Shown piece by piece: positions 6,327 through 12,832 of a stretch of 13,360 nt of DNA. The DNA comes from an uncultured Lachnospiraceae bacterium (lineage in GTDB: Bacteria; Bacillota; Clostridia; Lachnospirales; Lachnospiraceae). The notes beneath the pieces are model-generated. The model had not been told where the DNA came from, ran no database searches, and was given only the letters and a program-made list of their open reading frames with translations. How positions within the stretch are numbered: position 1 is the stretch's first letter; each line of letters starts with the position of its first letter. The stretch spans positions 1-13,360 of the forward strand of contig CAJUQB010000119.1 of NCBI GenBank assembly GCA_910588285.1, read 5' to 3'. Made by a program: the position numbers and the translations under genes.

Positions 6327-7265
6327 CTACAGAAATCCCCGGACCTTGTGGAATATTCCTTCTGCATCCAGTCCATACTTGGCAATCAGCTCCTTGGCCG
6401 GGCCGGACATACCGAACTCATCATTGATTCCAATCTTCAATACCCTTGTGGGCGCCTTCTCACTGAGCAGGTCGCACACTGCACTTCCCAGGCCTCCGAT
6501 GACAGAATGCTCCTCCACTGTAACTACCTTTCCGGTCTTTTGGGCAGAGGCCAGCACCAGCTCCTCATCCAGGGGCTTGATGGTATGAATATTGACCACC
6601 TCTGCCTGAATGCCATCGGCTTCCAGCCGGACGGCAGCCTCCAGCGCCTCGCTGACACACAGCCCGGTGGCAATAATCGTCACATCCCTGCCTTCCTTCA
6701 GCACAATGCCCTTCCCGATCTCAAACTGATACGTCTTGGGGTCATTGATTACCGGAATGGCCAGACGGCCGAACCGCAGATAGACTGGCCCCACATATTC
6801 ATAAGCAGCCTTCACCGCTGCCCTTGCCTCCACATCATCGCAGGGATTGATGACAACCATCCCCGGAATGGCCCGCATCAGCGCCAGATCCTCATTGCAC
6901 TGATGGGTGGCTCCGTCCTCACCCACGGAGATTCCCGCATGGGTGGCTCCGATCTTCACATTCAGGTGAGGATAGCCCACGGAATTGCGCACCTGTTCAA
7001 AGGCTCGTCCCGCTGCAAACATAGCGAAGGAGCTCATAAAGGGAACCTTGCCGCAGGTGGCCAGGCCTGCTGCAATGCCGGTCATATTGGCCTCTGCAAT
7101 GCCGCAGTCAATGTGGCGGTCCGGAAATTCCTTCTTGAAAACACCTGTCTTGGTGGCGCCCGCCAGGTCTGCATCCAGGACAATCAGGTCATCATGCTCT
7201 CTGCCCAGCTCTACCAGTGCATTTCCGTAGCTTTCCCTCGTTGCAATCTTTTTTACGTCTGACAT
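6327..7265 (-). CDS. transketolase, C-terminal subunit
   Basis: 312 residues covering the pyrimidine-binding and C-terminal domains of transketolase, which moves two-carbon ketol units between sugar phosphates in the non-oxidative pentose phosphate pathway. Visible markers are CGIAEANM with E58, the Glu that activates the thiamine aminopyrimidine, FAMFAAGRAFEQVRN (79-93), and GEDGATHQ with H121. It needs the N-terminal subunit encoded just upstream; the two frames overlap by 13 bp (7253-7265), so translation is probably coupled, with GGTGAA before the ATG. Split transketolases are common in Clostridia and archaea. Pairs of this kind also resemble 1-deoxyxylulose-5-phosphate synthase or E1 subunits, but length and motifs favour transketolase. 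Stop TAG at 6327-6329. Confidence 0.92.
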   Translation of the reverse strand: MSDVKKIATRESYGNALVELGREHDDLIVLDADLAGATKTGVFKKEFPDRHIDCGIAEANMTGIAAGLATCGKVPFMSSFAMFAAGRAFEQVRNSVGYPHLNVKIGATHAGISVGEDGATHQCNEDLALMRAIPGMVVINPCDDVEARAAVKAAYEYVGPVYLRFGRLAIPVINDPKTYQFEIGKGIVLKEGRDVTIIATGLCVSEALEAAVRLEADGIQAEVVNIHTIKPLDEELVLASAQKTGKVVTVEEHSVIGGLGSAVCDLLSEKAPTRVLKIGINDEFGMSGPAKELIAKYGLDAEGIFHKVRGFL

Positions 7266-8089
7266 AACGCTTCACCTGCTTTCTCCAAATCTTCCATTGC
7301 CACTGCAAACTGCTCGTCATTGGGTGCCGCCCCATGCCAGGATGCCTGGTTCTCCATAAAGGAAACCCCCCTGCCCTTCACCGTGCGGGCAATGATGGCT
7401 GTGGGCATCCCCTTGATATTCCTGGCCTCGGTAAAGGCGCTGCGAATCTGGTCAAAATCATGGCCGTCAATGTTGATCACGTGGAAATTGAAGGCTTCCA
7501 GCTTCCGGTCAATGGGATAGGGAGAGCAGACCTCCTCTATATTCCCGTCGATCTGCAGGCCATTGTTGTCAATGACCAGCACCAGGTTGTCCAGCCTGCG
7601 GTGGCCGGCAAACATGGCTGCCTCCCAGATCTGTCCCTCCTGAATCTCACCGTCTCCTGCCAGGGCATACACCCGGTAATCGGCATGATCCAGCTTCCCT
7701 GCCAGAGCCATGCCTACAGCTGCCGAAAAGCCCTGGCCCAGGGATCCGCTGGACATATCCACGCCGGGAATATGCTTCATATCCGGATGCCCCTGCAGAT
7801 AAGAGCCCACATGCCGCAGCGTGGTCAGATCCTCCACCGGGAAGAAGCCCCGGTGCGCCAGCGTGGAATAAAGCCCCGGCGCCACATGCCCCTTGGACAG
7901 CACAAACCTGTCCCTTGCAGCATCCTTGGGATTCTTGGGATCTACCTTCATCTCCTCAAAATAAAGATAGGTGAAGAGATCTGCCGCTGACAGGGAACCG
8001 CCAGGATGTCCTGACTTTGCACTGTGGACAGCAGCCACAATTCCCTTGCGTATCTCATTTGCTGTTTGCTTCAGCTGTAAATTATCCAT
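7253..8089 (-). CDS. transketolase, N-terminal subunit
   Basis: 278 residues, the thiamine-diphosphate-binding half of a split transketolase. Motifs in order: SGHPGG (26-31), LSKGHVAPGLYS (65-75), GSLGQGFSAAVGMA (115-128), and the thiamine motif from GDG (145-147) to NN (175-176) that binds the diphosphate and magnesium. The active enzyme should be a heteromer with the C-terminal subunit, cytoplasmic. The ATG at 8087-8089 follows a strong AAAGGAGG site. The gene starts 59 nt after the recR stop on the same strand. The gap has short imperfect hairpins without a T-tract and no clear promoter, so read-through from the pfkA-recR block is likely but unproven. Confidence 0.93.
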   Translation of the reverse strand: MDNLQLKQTANEIRKGIVAAVHSAKSGHPGGSLSAADLFTYLYFEEMKVDPKNPKDAARDRFVLSKGHVAPGLYSTLAHRGFFPVEDLTTLRHVGSYLQGHPDMKHIPGVDMSSGSLGQGFSAAVGMALAGKLDHADYRVYALAGDGEIQEGQIWEAAMFAGHRRLDNLVLVIDNNGLQIDGNIEEVCSPYPIDRKLEAFNFHVINIDGHDFDQIRSAFTEARNIKGMPTAIIARTVKGRGVSFMENQASWHGAAPNDEQFAVAMEDLEKAGEALCQT

Positions 8090-8148
8090 GTTTCCTCCTT
8101 TTCTGTCCTGCTCCCGGACACAGAGGGATACCCCCAGGTATATCCTCC

Positions 8149-8745
8149 CTATAATTCAACACGCCCCTCCAGGGCCCGGAGCAGCGTCATTTCATCGATA
8201 TATTCCAGATCCCCGCCCACCGGCACACCGCTGGCAATGCGGGAAACCCGGATACCTGTCGGTTTGATCAGCTTGCTGATGTACATGGCTGTGGTCTCCC
8301 CCTCCAGGCTGGAATTGGTGGCAATAATCACCTCGTCTACCTCCTGCTGCAGCCGCTGCATCAGCTCCTTTAAGCGGATATCATTGGGCCCAATCCCCAG
8401 CATGGGGGAAATGGCGCCGTGCAGCACATGATAGACGCCCTCGTATTTCTGTGTTTTCTCATAAGCTGCCAAATCCCTGGTATCCTCTACAACCATAATC
8501 ATCTTCTGGTTCCGCTGGGAATTGCTGCAGATGGGGCACAGGTCGTCATCCGTGAGGGTAAAGCACTGCCTGCAGTATTTGACATTCCTTCTTGCGCTGA
8601 TAATGGCATCCGACAGCTCCTCCACATGCTCCGCCGGCATATTCAGGATATGAAAGGCCAGGCGCTGCGCGGATTTGCTGCCAATCCCCGGCAATCCCGA
8701 CAGCTTCTCAATCAGCTTGCTAATCTGTCTGCTGTAATATTCCAT
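8149..8745 (-). CDS. recR: recombination mediator RecR
   Basis: 198 residues, full length for RecR, which with RecO and RecF helps load RecA at single-stranded gaps. Domains in order: N-terminal helix-hairpin-helix (LSGLPGIGSKSAQRLAFHIL, 15-34), a four-Cys zinc finger (C58, C61, C70, C73), a Toprim domain starting at MIMVVED (82-88) and including ATNSSLEGETTAMYI, and the C-terminal GVPVGGDLEYID motif. The ATG at 8743-8745 lies 6 nt after the YbaB-family stop, and its weak site AAGAGA overlaps that stop codon, so translation is probably coupled. The dnaX-ybaB-recR order is widely conserved in bacteria. Confidence 0.97.
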   Translation of the reverse strand: MEYYSRQISKLIEKLSGLPGIGSKSAQRLAFHILNMPAEHVEELSDAIISARRNVKYCRQCFTLTDDDLCPICSNSQRNQKMIMVVEDTRDLAAYEKTQKYEGVYHVLHGAISPMLGIGPNDIRLKELMQRLQQEVDEVIIATNSSLEGETTAMYISKLIKPTGIRVSRIASGVPVGGDLEYIDEMTLLRALEGRVEL

Positions 8746-8751
8746 AATCTC

Positions 8752-9105
8752 TTAAAACGGGAATCCGCCTCCCATGCCCCCAAGCCCTCCGGTAATCCGG
8801 GACATGGACTGGGAAGAAACTTCCTCGATCTGGCGCAGCGCCTCATTGGTAGCCGCAACGATCAGATCCTCCAGCATCTCAATATCATCCGGGTCCACAA
8901 CCTCCTCGGAGAGCTTCACCCGCAGGATCTCCTTTTTCCCGGATATGGTAACCTCCACGGCCCCGCCGCCGGCTGTTGCAGTAATCTCCTTGGATTCCAG
9001 CTCCTTGGTAGCCTCCTCCATCTGCTTCTGCATCTTCTGGGCCTGTTTCATCAGATTATTCATATTTCCCGGCATCCCGCCCGGGAATCCGCCTCTTTTT
9101 GCCAT
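8752..9105 (-). CDS. YbaB/EbfC family nucleoid-associated protein
   Basis: 117 residues from the ATG at 9103-9105, chosen over an in-frame ATG 36 bp upstream because GGAGG lies 7 nt before it and the protein then begins MAKRGGFPGG, typical of Firmicutes members. The core is a long helix (NNLMKQAQKMQKQMEEATKEL), a beta sheet with GGGAVEVTISGKKEI, and a second helix region (DPDDIEMLEDLIVAATNEAL). A Gly/Met-rich tail ends it. Family members form DNA-binding dimers and coat the nucleoid. It sits 52 nt after dnaX and 6 nt before recR, the classic arrangement. Confidence 0.95.
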   Translation of the reverse strand: MAKRGGFPGGMPGNMNNLMKQAQKMQKQMEEATKELESKEITATAGGGAVEVTISGKKEILRVKLSEEVVDPDDIEMLEDLIVAATNEALRQIEEVSSQSMSRITGGLGGMGGGFPF

Positions 9106-9157
9106 TGTTGTCCTCCATTCCAATCTTCCAATGCTCTGCATTTATTCCGGTTCTTAA

Positions 9158-10735
9158 TCAGTATTCGTCCTCTTCGATCTCAATCTCAACGGGAAGAAGC
9201 TGCTCCAGATCCGGAAAAATCTCTCCGGCAGGCCTCCCCGTTTCGTTGCGCCTGATCTGTACCTGGAGCTCCTTGCCGATTCTCCTGGAAATCGTCTCCT
9301 CCAGCTCCTTCTTATGCTCCTCTGCGTTCAGGTAGCTCTCCGCCACCTCGTCCTCCAGGACAATCAGCAGGCTGTCGCCACCGCCCAGGCTTAAGTGGGC
9401 CCGTTTCAGGTAATTCCGCATCAGTCCTGACATGTCCTGCAGAATCGACCGCCAATTCTGTACCGCCTGCTCCACATCCTGGGGAATGGCCTTGGGCAGA
9501 GGGTCCGGCCCTCCTCCCTCATCTGTCCCCGGCTCCTCTGGCTGCCGGCCTGGGGCATGTGGTGTCCGGGCCATGGGAATCCCCTGCTCCATCCGCTGTT
9601 CCAGCTGGCTTAAGCGGGCCAGAATGGAATCGTTCTGCCGCTCCATCTGGGGGCGGCACAGCTTGACCAATGCAATCTCAATGAGAATCCGCTTCTGGGT
9701 GGAATAGCGGATCTGATTGGACAATTCCGAAAAAACCCGTATAAACCGCATCAGGAGCTCCGGCTGTACCAGCTGGGCCTCCTCCTTCATCAGCGCCAGG
9801 TTATCCGTGGAAATATCCAGCACATCCTCCATATCGTCGGAGCACTGCAGCAGCAGCAGATTCCGCAGATACCAGGTAAAATCCGTCACTAGCTGTCCCG
9901 GCTCCCGCCCCTGAATCATCAGCTCCTCCAGTTCGGCGATCACACCGGTTACATCCTGGTCAAGGACCCGGCGCAGCATCCGTCCGAATACCTCTGTATC
10001 CACAGCCCCAAGTACATCCAGCACCCTGTCGTAGGTAAGCTCCTGCCCCAGGTAAAAGGCAATGCAGCGATCCAGAAGGCTGATGGCATCCCGCATGGAG
10101 CCGTCTCCTGCCTTGGCTACATAGCGGACTGCCCGCTCCTGGGCCTGTACTCCCTCCGCCTGGATCAGCTCTGTCAGCCGGGCTGCAATGGTATCAATGG
10201 TAATCCTTCGGAAATCATAGCGCTGGCATCTGGACAGAATGGTAACCGGAATCTTGTGGGCCTCTGTGGTTGCAAGGATAAAAATCACATAGGAGGGGGG
10301 CTCCTCCAGGGTCTTTAGCAGCGCATTGAAGGCGCCTATGGACAGCATATGCACCTCGTCGATAATGTATACCTTATACCTGCCCTCGGTGGGGGAATAG
10401 GCAACCTCCTCCCGAATCTCCCGAATATTGTCCACACCGTTGTTGGAAGCCGCGTCTATCTCAATCACATTCATGGAAGTGCCCTCCTGAATGGCCTTAC
10501 AGGAGGGGCACTCTCCGCAGGGGCTTCCGTCTATGGGACTCTGGCAGTTTACCGCCTTGGCCAGAATCTTGGCAATGGTGGTCTTGCCGGTTCCCCTGGT
10601 CCCACAGAACAGATAGGCATGGCCAATGCGGCCTGCCTTGATCTGGTTCTTCAATGTAGTCACTATATGCTCCTGCCCCTTTACATCCGCAAACTCCCGG
10701 GGACGGAACTTTCGGTATAACGCCGTATATGCCAT
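9158..10735 (-). CDS. dnaX: DNA polymerase III subunit gamma/tau
   Basis: 525 residues. The clamp-loader ATPase domain shows Walker A GTRGTGKT (45-52), zinc ligands C64, C73, C76 and C79, Walker B IIDEVH (124-129), ATTEAHKIPVTILSRC (155-170) with the SRC motif, and GDGSMRDAISLLDR. Domain III continues to about residue 365, followed by a Pro/Gly/Glu-rich linker (about 390-420) and a tau-type C-terminal region ending in acidic residues. The protein loads the sliding clamp and joins polymerases at the replication fork. No A-rich slippery heptamer of the kind used by E. coli for the gamma form was seen, so one product is likely. The ATG is one base after the pfkA stop, with its GGAG site inside the end of pfkA, so translation is probably coupled. 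Confidence 0.96.
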   Translation of the reverse strand: MAYTALYRKFRPREFADVKGQEHIVTTLKNQIKAGRIGHAYLFCGTRGTGKTTIAKILAKAVNCQSPIDGSPCGECPSCKAIQEGTSMNVIEIDAASNNGVDNIREIREEVAYSPTEGRYKVYIIDEVHMLSIGAFNALLKTLEEPPSYVIFILATTEAHKIPVTILSRCQRYDFRRITIDTIAARLTELIQAEGVQAQERAVRYVAKAGDGSMRDAISLLDRCIAFYLGQELTYDRVLDVLGAVDTEVFGRMLRRVLDQDVTGVIAELEELMIQGREPGQLVTDFTWYLRNLLLLQCSDDMEDVLDISTDNLALMKEEAQLVQPELLMRFIRVFSELSNQIRYSTQKRILIEIALVKLCRPQMERQNDSILARLSQLEQRMEQGIPMARTPHAPGRQPEEPGTDEGGGPDPLPKAIPQDVEQAVQNWRSILQDMSGLMRNYLKRAHLSLGGGDSLLIVLEDEVAESYLNAEEHKKELEETISRRIGKELQVQIRRNETGRPAGEIFPDLEQLLPVEIEIEEDEY

Positions 10736-10736
10736 A

Positions 10737-11810
10737 TCAGTCTCCGAAGCTGATTCCGATAAGCTTTGCCTCCCGGATCATCTTGGAATCCGGCTCTACC
10801 ATCTTAAGCTTCCCTGCTACCTCTGCAAGGGGAACCTTCTTGGTCTCTCCGTTGACCATGCCGACCATATAGCCGTATTCCTCATCCAGAATCAGCTGGC
10901 CTGCTGCCGCCCCAAGCCGTGTGCACAGTACACGGTCATAGGGACAGGGGCTGCCTCCCCGCTGGGTATGGCCCGGAACTGTCACCCGCACCTCTGATCC
11001 GATCTGCTCCTGAATCTGGGCAGCCACCTCATAGGAGACAGAGGGGTATTTCCGCTTCTTGAGCTTCTCCTTATACTCCTTCTTGGACAGCTTGGCATCC
11101 TCCTTGGAAATGGCACCCTCCGCCACTGCAAGAATGGTAAATCCCTTTCCAGCATCGCTTCTGCGCTTCAGGGCCTCTGCCACCTTCTTAATATCATAGG
11201 GAATCTCAGGCAGCAGAATGATATCCGCTCCGCCTGCCACTCCGGCATACAGGGTCAGCCAGCCCACCTTGTGGCCCATAACCTCCACAATAAATACCCG
11301 GTTGTGGGAGGCTGCCGTTGTATGGATACAGTCAATGGCCTCTGTTGCAATATTGATGGCGCTCTGGAACCCAAAGGTCACATCCGTGCCATAAATATCA
11401 TTGTCAATGGTCTTGGGCAGGTGGATCACATGCAGGCCCTCCTCCCGCAGCAGGTTGGCCGTCTTCTGAGTCCCGTTGCCCCCTAAGATTACCAGGCAGT
11501 CCAGGCGCAGCTTGTGATAAGTCTGCTTCATGGCCTCCACCTTGTCCAGCCCGTTCTCATCCGGGATCCGCATCTGCTTAAAGGGCTGCCGGGAGGTGCC
11601 CAGGATCGTGCCCCCCATGGTCAGGATACCGGAAAAATCCTTGCCGGTCAACAAACGGTAATTGCCATAGATCAATCCCTTATAGCCCTCATAAAATCCA
11701 TACACTTCAAGCTCATTCACATTGGTGCTCAGTGCCTTCACCACACCGCGCATGGCCGCATTCAGGGCCTGGCAGTCCCCTCCGCTGGTCAGCATTCCGA
11801 TTCGTTTCAT
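10737..11810 (-). CDS. pfkA: 6-phosphofructokinase
   Basis: 357 residues, longer than the 320 of E. coli PfkA. It phosphorylates fructose 6-phosphate in glycolysis. Motifs: MLTSGGD (6-12), GGTILGTSRQPF (66-77), GGNGTQ (110-115), PKTIDND (132-138) with the catalytic Asp, MGHKVGW (178-184), and PGHTQRGGSP. The usual GGDG has Asn112 in place of Asp, and the usual MGR is MGH. The Gly that favours ATP over pyrophosphate is kept, while the Lys of PKTIDND is shared with pyrophosphate-dependent and 'group III' enzymes. The phosphoryl donor is therefore probably ATP but not certain. I recall the GGNG/MGH pattern from a clade of Firmicutes enzymes, so it is likely functional. First gene of the block with dnaX, ybaB family and recR. 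ATG at 11808-11810 with AAAGGA about 11 nt upstream. Confidence 0.93.
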   Translation of the reverse strand: MKRIGMLTSGGDCQALNAAMRGVVKALSTNVNELEVYGFYEGYKGLIYGNYRLLTGKDFSGILTMGGTILGTSRQPFKQMRIPDENGLDKVEAMKQTYHKLRLDCLVILGGNGTQKTANLLREEGLHVIHLPKTIDNDIYGTDVTFGFQSAINIATEAIDCIHTTAASHNRVFIVEVMGHKVGWLTLYAGVAGGADIILLPEIPYDIKKVAEALKRRSDAGKGFTILAVAEGAISKEDAKLSKKEYKEKLKKRKYPSVSYEVAAQIQEQIGSEVRVTVPGHTQRGGSPCPYDRVLCTRLGAAAGQLILDEEYGYMVGMVNGETKKVPLAEVAGKLKMVEPDSKMIREAKLIGISFGD

Positions 11811-11881
11811 CTGCTCACATCCTTTGCTATTTGGTGCCCCGTAGCTTACTGCGGGTATTCATTTCTTACTTACCATATATC

Positions 11882-11910
11882 ATAATATAACATAATTAAA
11901 TCAGAAACAA
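11882..11910 (-). promoter_or_regulatory. promoter of the pfkA-dnaX-ybaB-recR(-transketolase) run
   Basis: On the minus strand TTGTTT (11905-11910) is followed by 17 nt and TATTAT (11882-11887). Initiation near 11875 gives a leader of about 65 nt; in it CCCG and CGGG can form a short stem. No known riboswitch is recognised. No equally good promoter was found before the downstream genes. Confidence 0.55.
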
Positions 11911-11912
11911 GA

Positions 11913-11930
11913 TTTTTCGTTGCTTTTTTG
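11913..11930 (+). repeat. 18-bp direct repeat, copy 1
   Basis: TTTTTCGTTGCTTTTTTG is repeated exactly at 12544-12561. The pair brackets the Rpn pseudogene. It is T-rich, but the central CGTTGC makes a chance 18-base match unlikely. Confidence 0.6.
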
Positions 11931-11959
11931 AAAAATTCAGAAACACATTGGGTTCCGGC

Positions 11960-11988
11960 TTGTAAAATCAGGCCGTATATGATAGTAT
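11960..11988 (+). promoter_or_regulatory. possible promoter of the Rpn pseudogene
   Basis: TTGTAA (11960-11965), 17 nt, TAGTAT (11983-11988). The -10 overlaps the first in-frame ATG (11987), so a transcript from here would start inside that frame. A downstream start, for example TTG at 12026 after AAAGGCAGG, is then more likely. Confidence 0.4.
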
Positions 11989-12501
11989 GAGACTACAAAA
12001 AGGCGTGGAAAGGCAGGTGGGGATATTGACAGCAGCGGAACAACAGCATCAAGAAGATTTACAGCGTCTGCAGAGCTTACGACCTATTGATGATGATTTC
12101 ATGCGTTGTCTTTTCAAGGATAATATACCCTTGGCAGAATTTGTGTTACGCATTTTGAAGATGGAGAACATATCCTATACGTGAATGGTGAATATAGAGG
12201 AGATTCCGATCTTGGAAAGCTCATGCACGATTTTAATTGTCCCCAGGCAGATGATATGAATTTTGAGCTCATGGCAGACCGAACAAGATATCTGAAAGAA
12301 AACCCGAAGGGAGTGAATGAAATGTGCCGTATAATGGAGGATATGAGAAAGGAATCTTTACAGGAAGGTATAAAAGAAGGAGCAGTAAATACTGCCAAAA
12401 AAATGTTGGCAGATGGAACAATAGCACTTGAAAAAATTTCTGAATTTGTTAATCTCTCCATTGATGAAGTAAAAAAAATAAAAGCAGGCCAGACTATTTA
12501 A
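11987..12501 (+). pseudogene. Rpn family / PD-(D/E)XK transposase-nuclease, internally deleted
   Basis: Two frames are the two ends of one gene. The first (11987-12184) carries the N-terminal signature RPIDDDFMRCLFKDNIPLAE and FVLRI, then leaves the family pattern. The second is readable from about 12154 (EDGEHILYVNGEYRGD) to the stop at 12501 and carries the typical C-terminal part, LGKLMHDFNCPQADDMNF and the helical tail MRKESLQEGIKEGAVNTAKK. Full-length members have well over 100 residues between these parts, including the catalytic core; here it is gone and the frames are offset at about 12150-12156. Members are linked to recombination-promoting nucleases and transposase-like proteins. 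The region is more A+T-rich than the neighbouring operon, which suggests acquisition. Not functional as a nuclease. Confidence 0.8.
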
Positions 12502-12528
12502 GCGTCAATAATGAACGTTTATAATGAA

Positions 12529-12548
12529 CCGGAATTCCGGAATTTTTT
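12529..12548 (+). terminator. weak terminator-like palindrome after the Rpn pseudogene
   Basis: CCGGAATTCCGG (12529-12540) is self-complementary and followed by AATTTTTT. The stem is only 4 bp with a 4-nt loop, so termination would be weak. Confidence 0.3.
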
Positions 12549-12561
12549 CGTTGCTTTTTTG
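12544..12561 (+). repeat. 18-bp direct repeat, copy 2
   Basis: Exact second copy of 11913-11930. This copy includes the -35 element of the tRNA-Ser promoter. Confidence 0.6.
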
Positions 12562-12578
12562 TAAATTTGTGATATACT
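12551..12578 (+). promoter_or_regulatory. promoter of tRNA-Ser
   Basis: TTGCTT (12551-12556), a 16-nt spacer, and TATACT (12573-12578) with TGA before the -10 (extended -10). Initiation near 12585 leaves a leader of about 60 nt before the tRNA. Confidence 0.65.
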
Positions 12579-12597
12579 AGTGTTGGTTGTGTTGATT

Positions 12598-12634
12598 CAT
12601 GCTCGGTGGAACCACTGATGTTCCATGGAGTATG
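12598..12634 (+). other. hairpin in the tRNA-Ser leader
   Basis: CATGCTC (12598-12604) pairs with GAGTATG (12628-12634, one G-U). TGGAAC (12607-12612) pairs with GTTCCA (12620-12625) around a 7-nt loop. One mismatch and one G-U lie between the two stems. It ends 11 nt before the tRNA 5' end, in the leader that RNase P would remove. Confidence 0.5.
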
Positions 12635-12645
12635 ATTTGACCTCT

Positions 12646-12734
12646 GGAGATGTACCCAAGCGGCTGAAGGGTCCGGATTCGAAATCCGGTAGGTCGGCTT
12701 TGCCGGCGCGAGGGTTCAAATCCCTCCATCTCCG
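12646..12734 (+). tRNA. tRNA-Ser(CGA)
   Basis: 89 nt. The acceptor stem GGAGATG (12646-12652) pairs with CATCTCC (12727-12733), with discriminator G12734. The D arm has CCC/GGG. The anticodon stem CCGGA/TCCGG encloses loop TTCGAAA with anticodon CGA, which reads UCG. A long variable arm built on GGTCGGC/GCCGGC marks it as class II, as expected for serine. The T arm is GAGGG/CCCTC with TTCAAAT. The 3' CCA is not encoded. It stands alone, between the Rpn pseudogene and the truncated IS91-family gene. Confidence 0.95.
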
Positions 12735-12739
12735 TTAGT

Positions 12740-12760
12740 AAAAAAGTGCCTTCGGCACTT
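12740..12760 (-). terminator. hairpin after tRNA-Ser; T-tract present only on the minus strand
   Basis: AAGTGCC (12744-12750) pairs with GGCACTT (12754-12760). Six A precede it, giving a T-tract on the minus strand only. On the plus strand CAACTCCCC follows, so it lacks the T-tract the tRNA transcript would need. It may be a bidirectional terminator that lost its right T-tract. Confidence 0.55.
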
Positions 12761-12765
12761 CAACT

Positions 12766-12796
12766 CCCCTAGCCCCTCATTCATGAGGGGAAGGGG
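12766..12796. repeat. palindrome upstream of the IS91-family gene, candidate terminal end
   Basis: CCCCTCAT (12773-12780) pairs with ATGAGGGG (12783-12790). Outer CCCC (12766-12769) can pair with GGGG (12793-12796) across a small internal loop. IS91 elements carry hairpins near their ends rather than long inverted repeats, so this may be the terIS side. Not proven. Confidence 0.4.
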
Positions 12797-12797
12797 C

Positions 12798-12826
12798 TTG
12801 TCTTTGCCTCTCTTTTATTGTAAAAT
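12798..12826 (+). promoter_or_regulatory. promoter giving a near-leaderless transposase mRNA
   Basis: TTGTCT (12798-12803), 17 nt, TAAAAT (12821-12826). The -10 ends 6 nt before the ATG at 12833, so transcription should start at or very near the start codon. No Shine-Dalgarno sequence is visible. Confidence 0.5.
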
Positions 12827-12832
12827 GTTCCT

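Noticed and set aside
6288..7262. Long plus-strand reading frames opposite the transketolase genes
   Set aside because: They are antisense shadows of well-conserved transketolase coding sequence, and one starts inside the MITE-like element.
8090..8148. Terminator or promoter between recR and the transketolase genes
   Set aside because: Only 5-bp imperfect stems without a T-tract and no -35/-10 pair of acceptable spacing.
9106..9141. Upstream ATG for the YbaB-family gene
   Set aside because: No ribosome site there; GGAGG lies 7 nt before the ATG at 9103-9105 and the shorter protein matches the family's N-terminus.
9158..10735. Programmed frameshift in dnaX producing a gamma form
   Set aside because: No A-rich slippery heptamer is seen on the coding strand; a T-run near 9727 is not of that type.
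11811..12645. Signal recognition particle RNA, often near dnaX and tRNA-Ser in Firmicutes
   Set aside because: The conserved GGAAGCAGC-type loop sequence was not found in this region on either strand.
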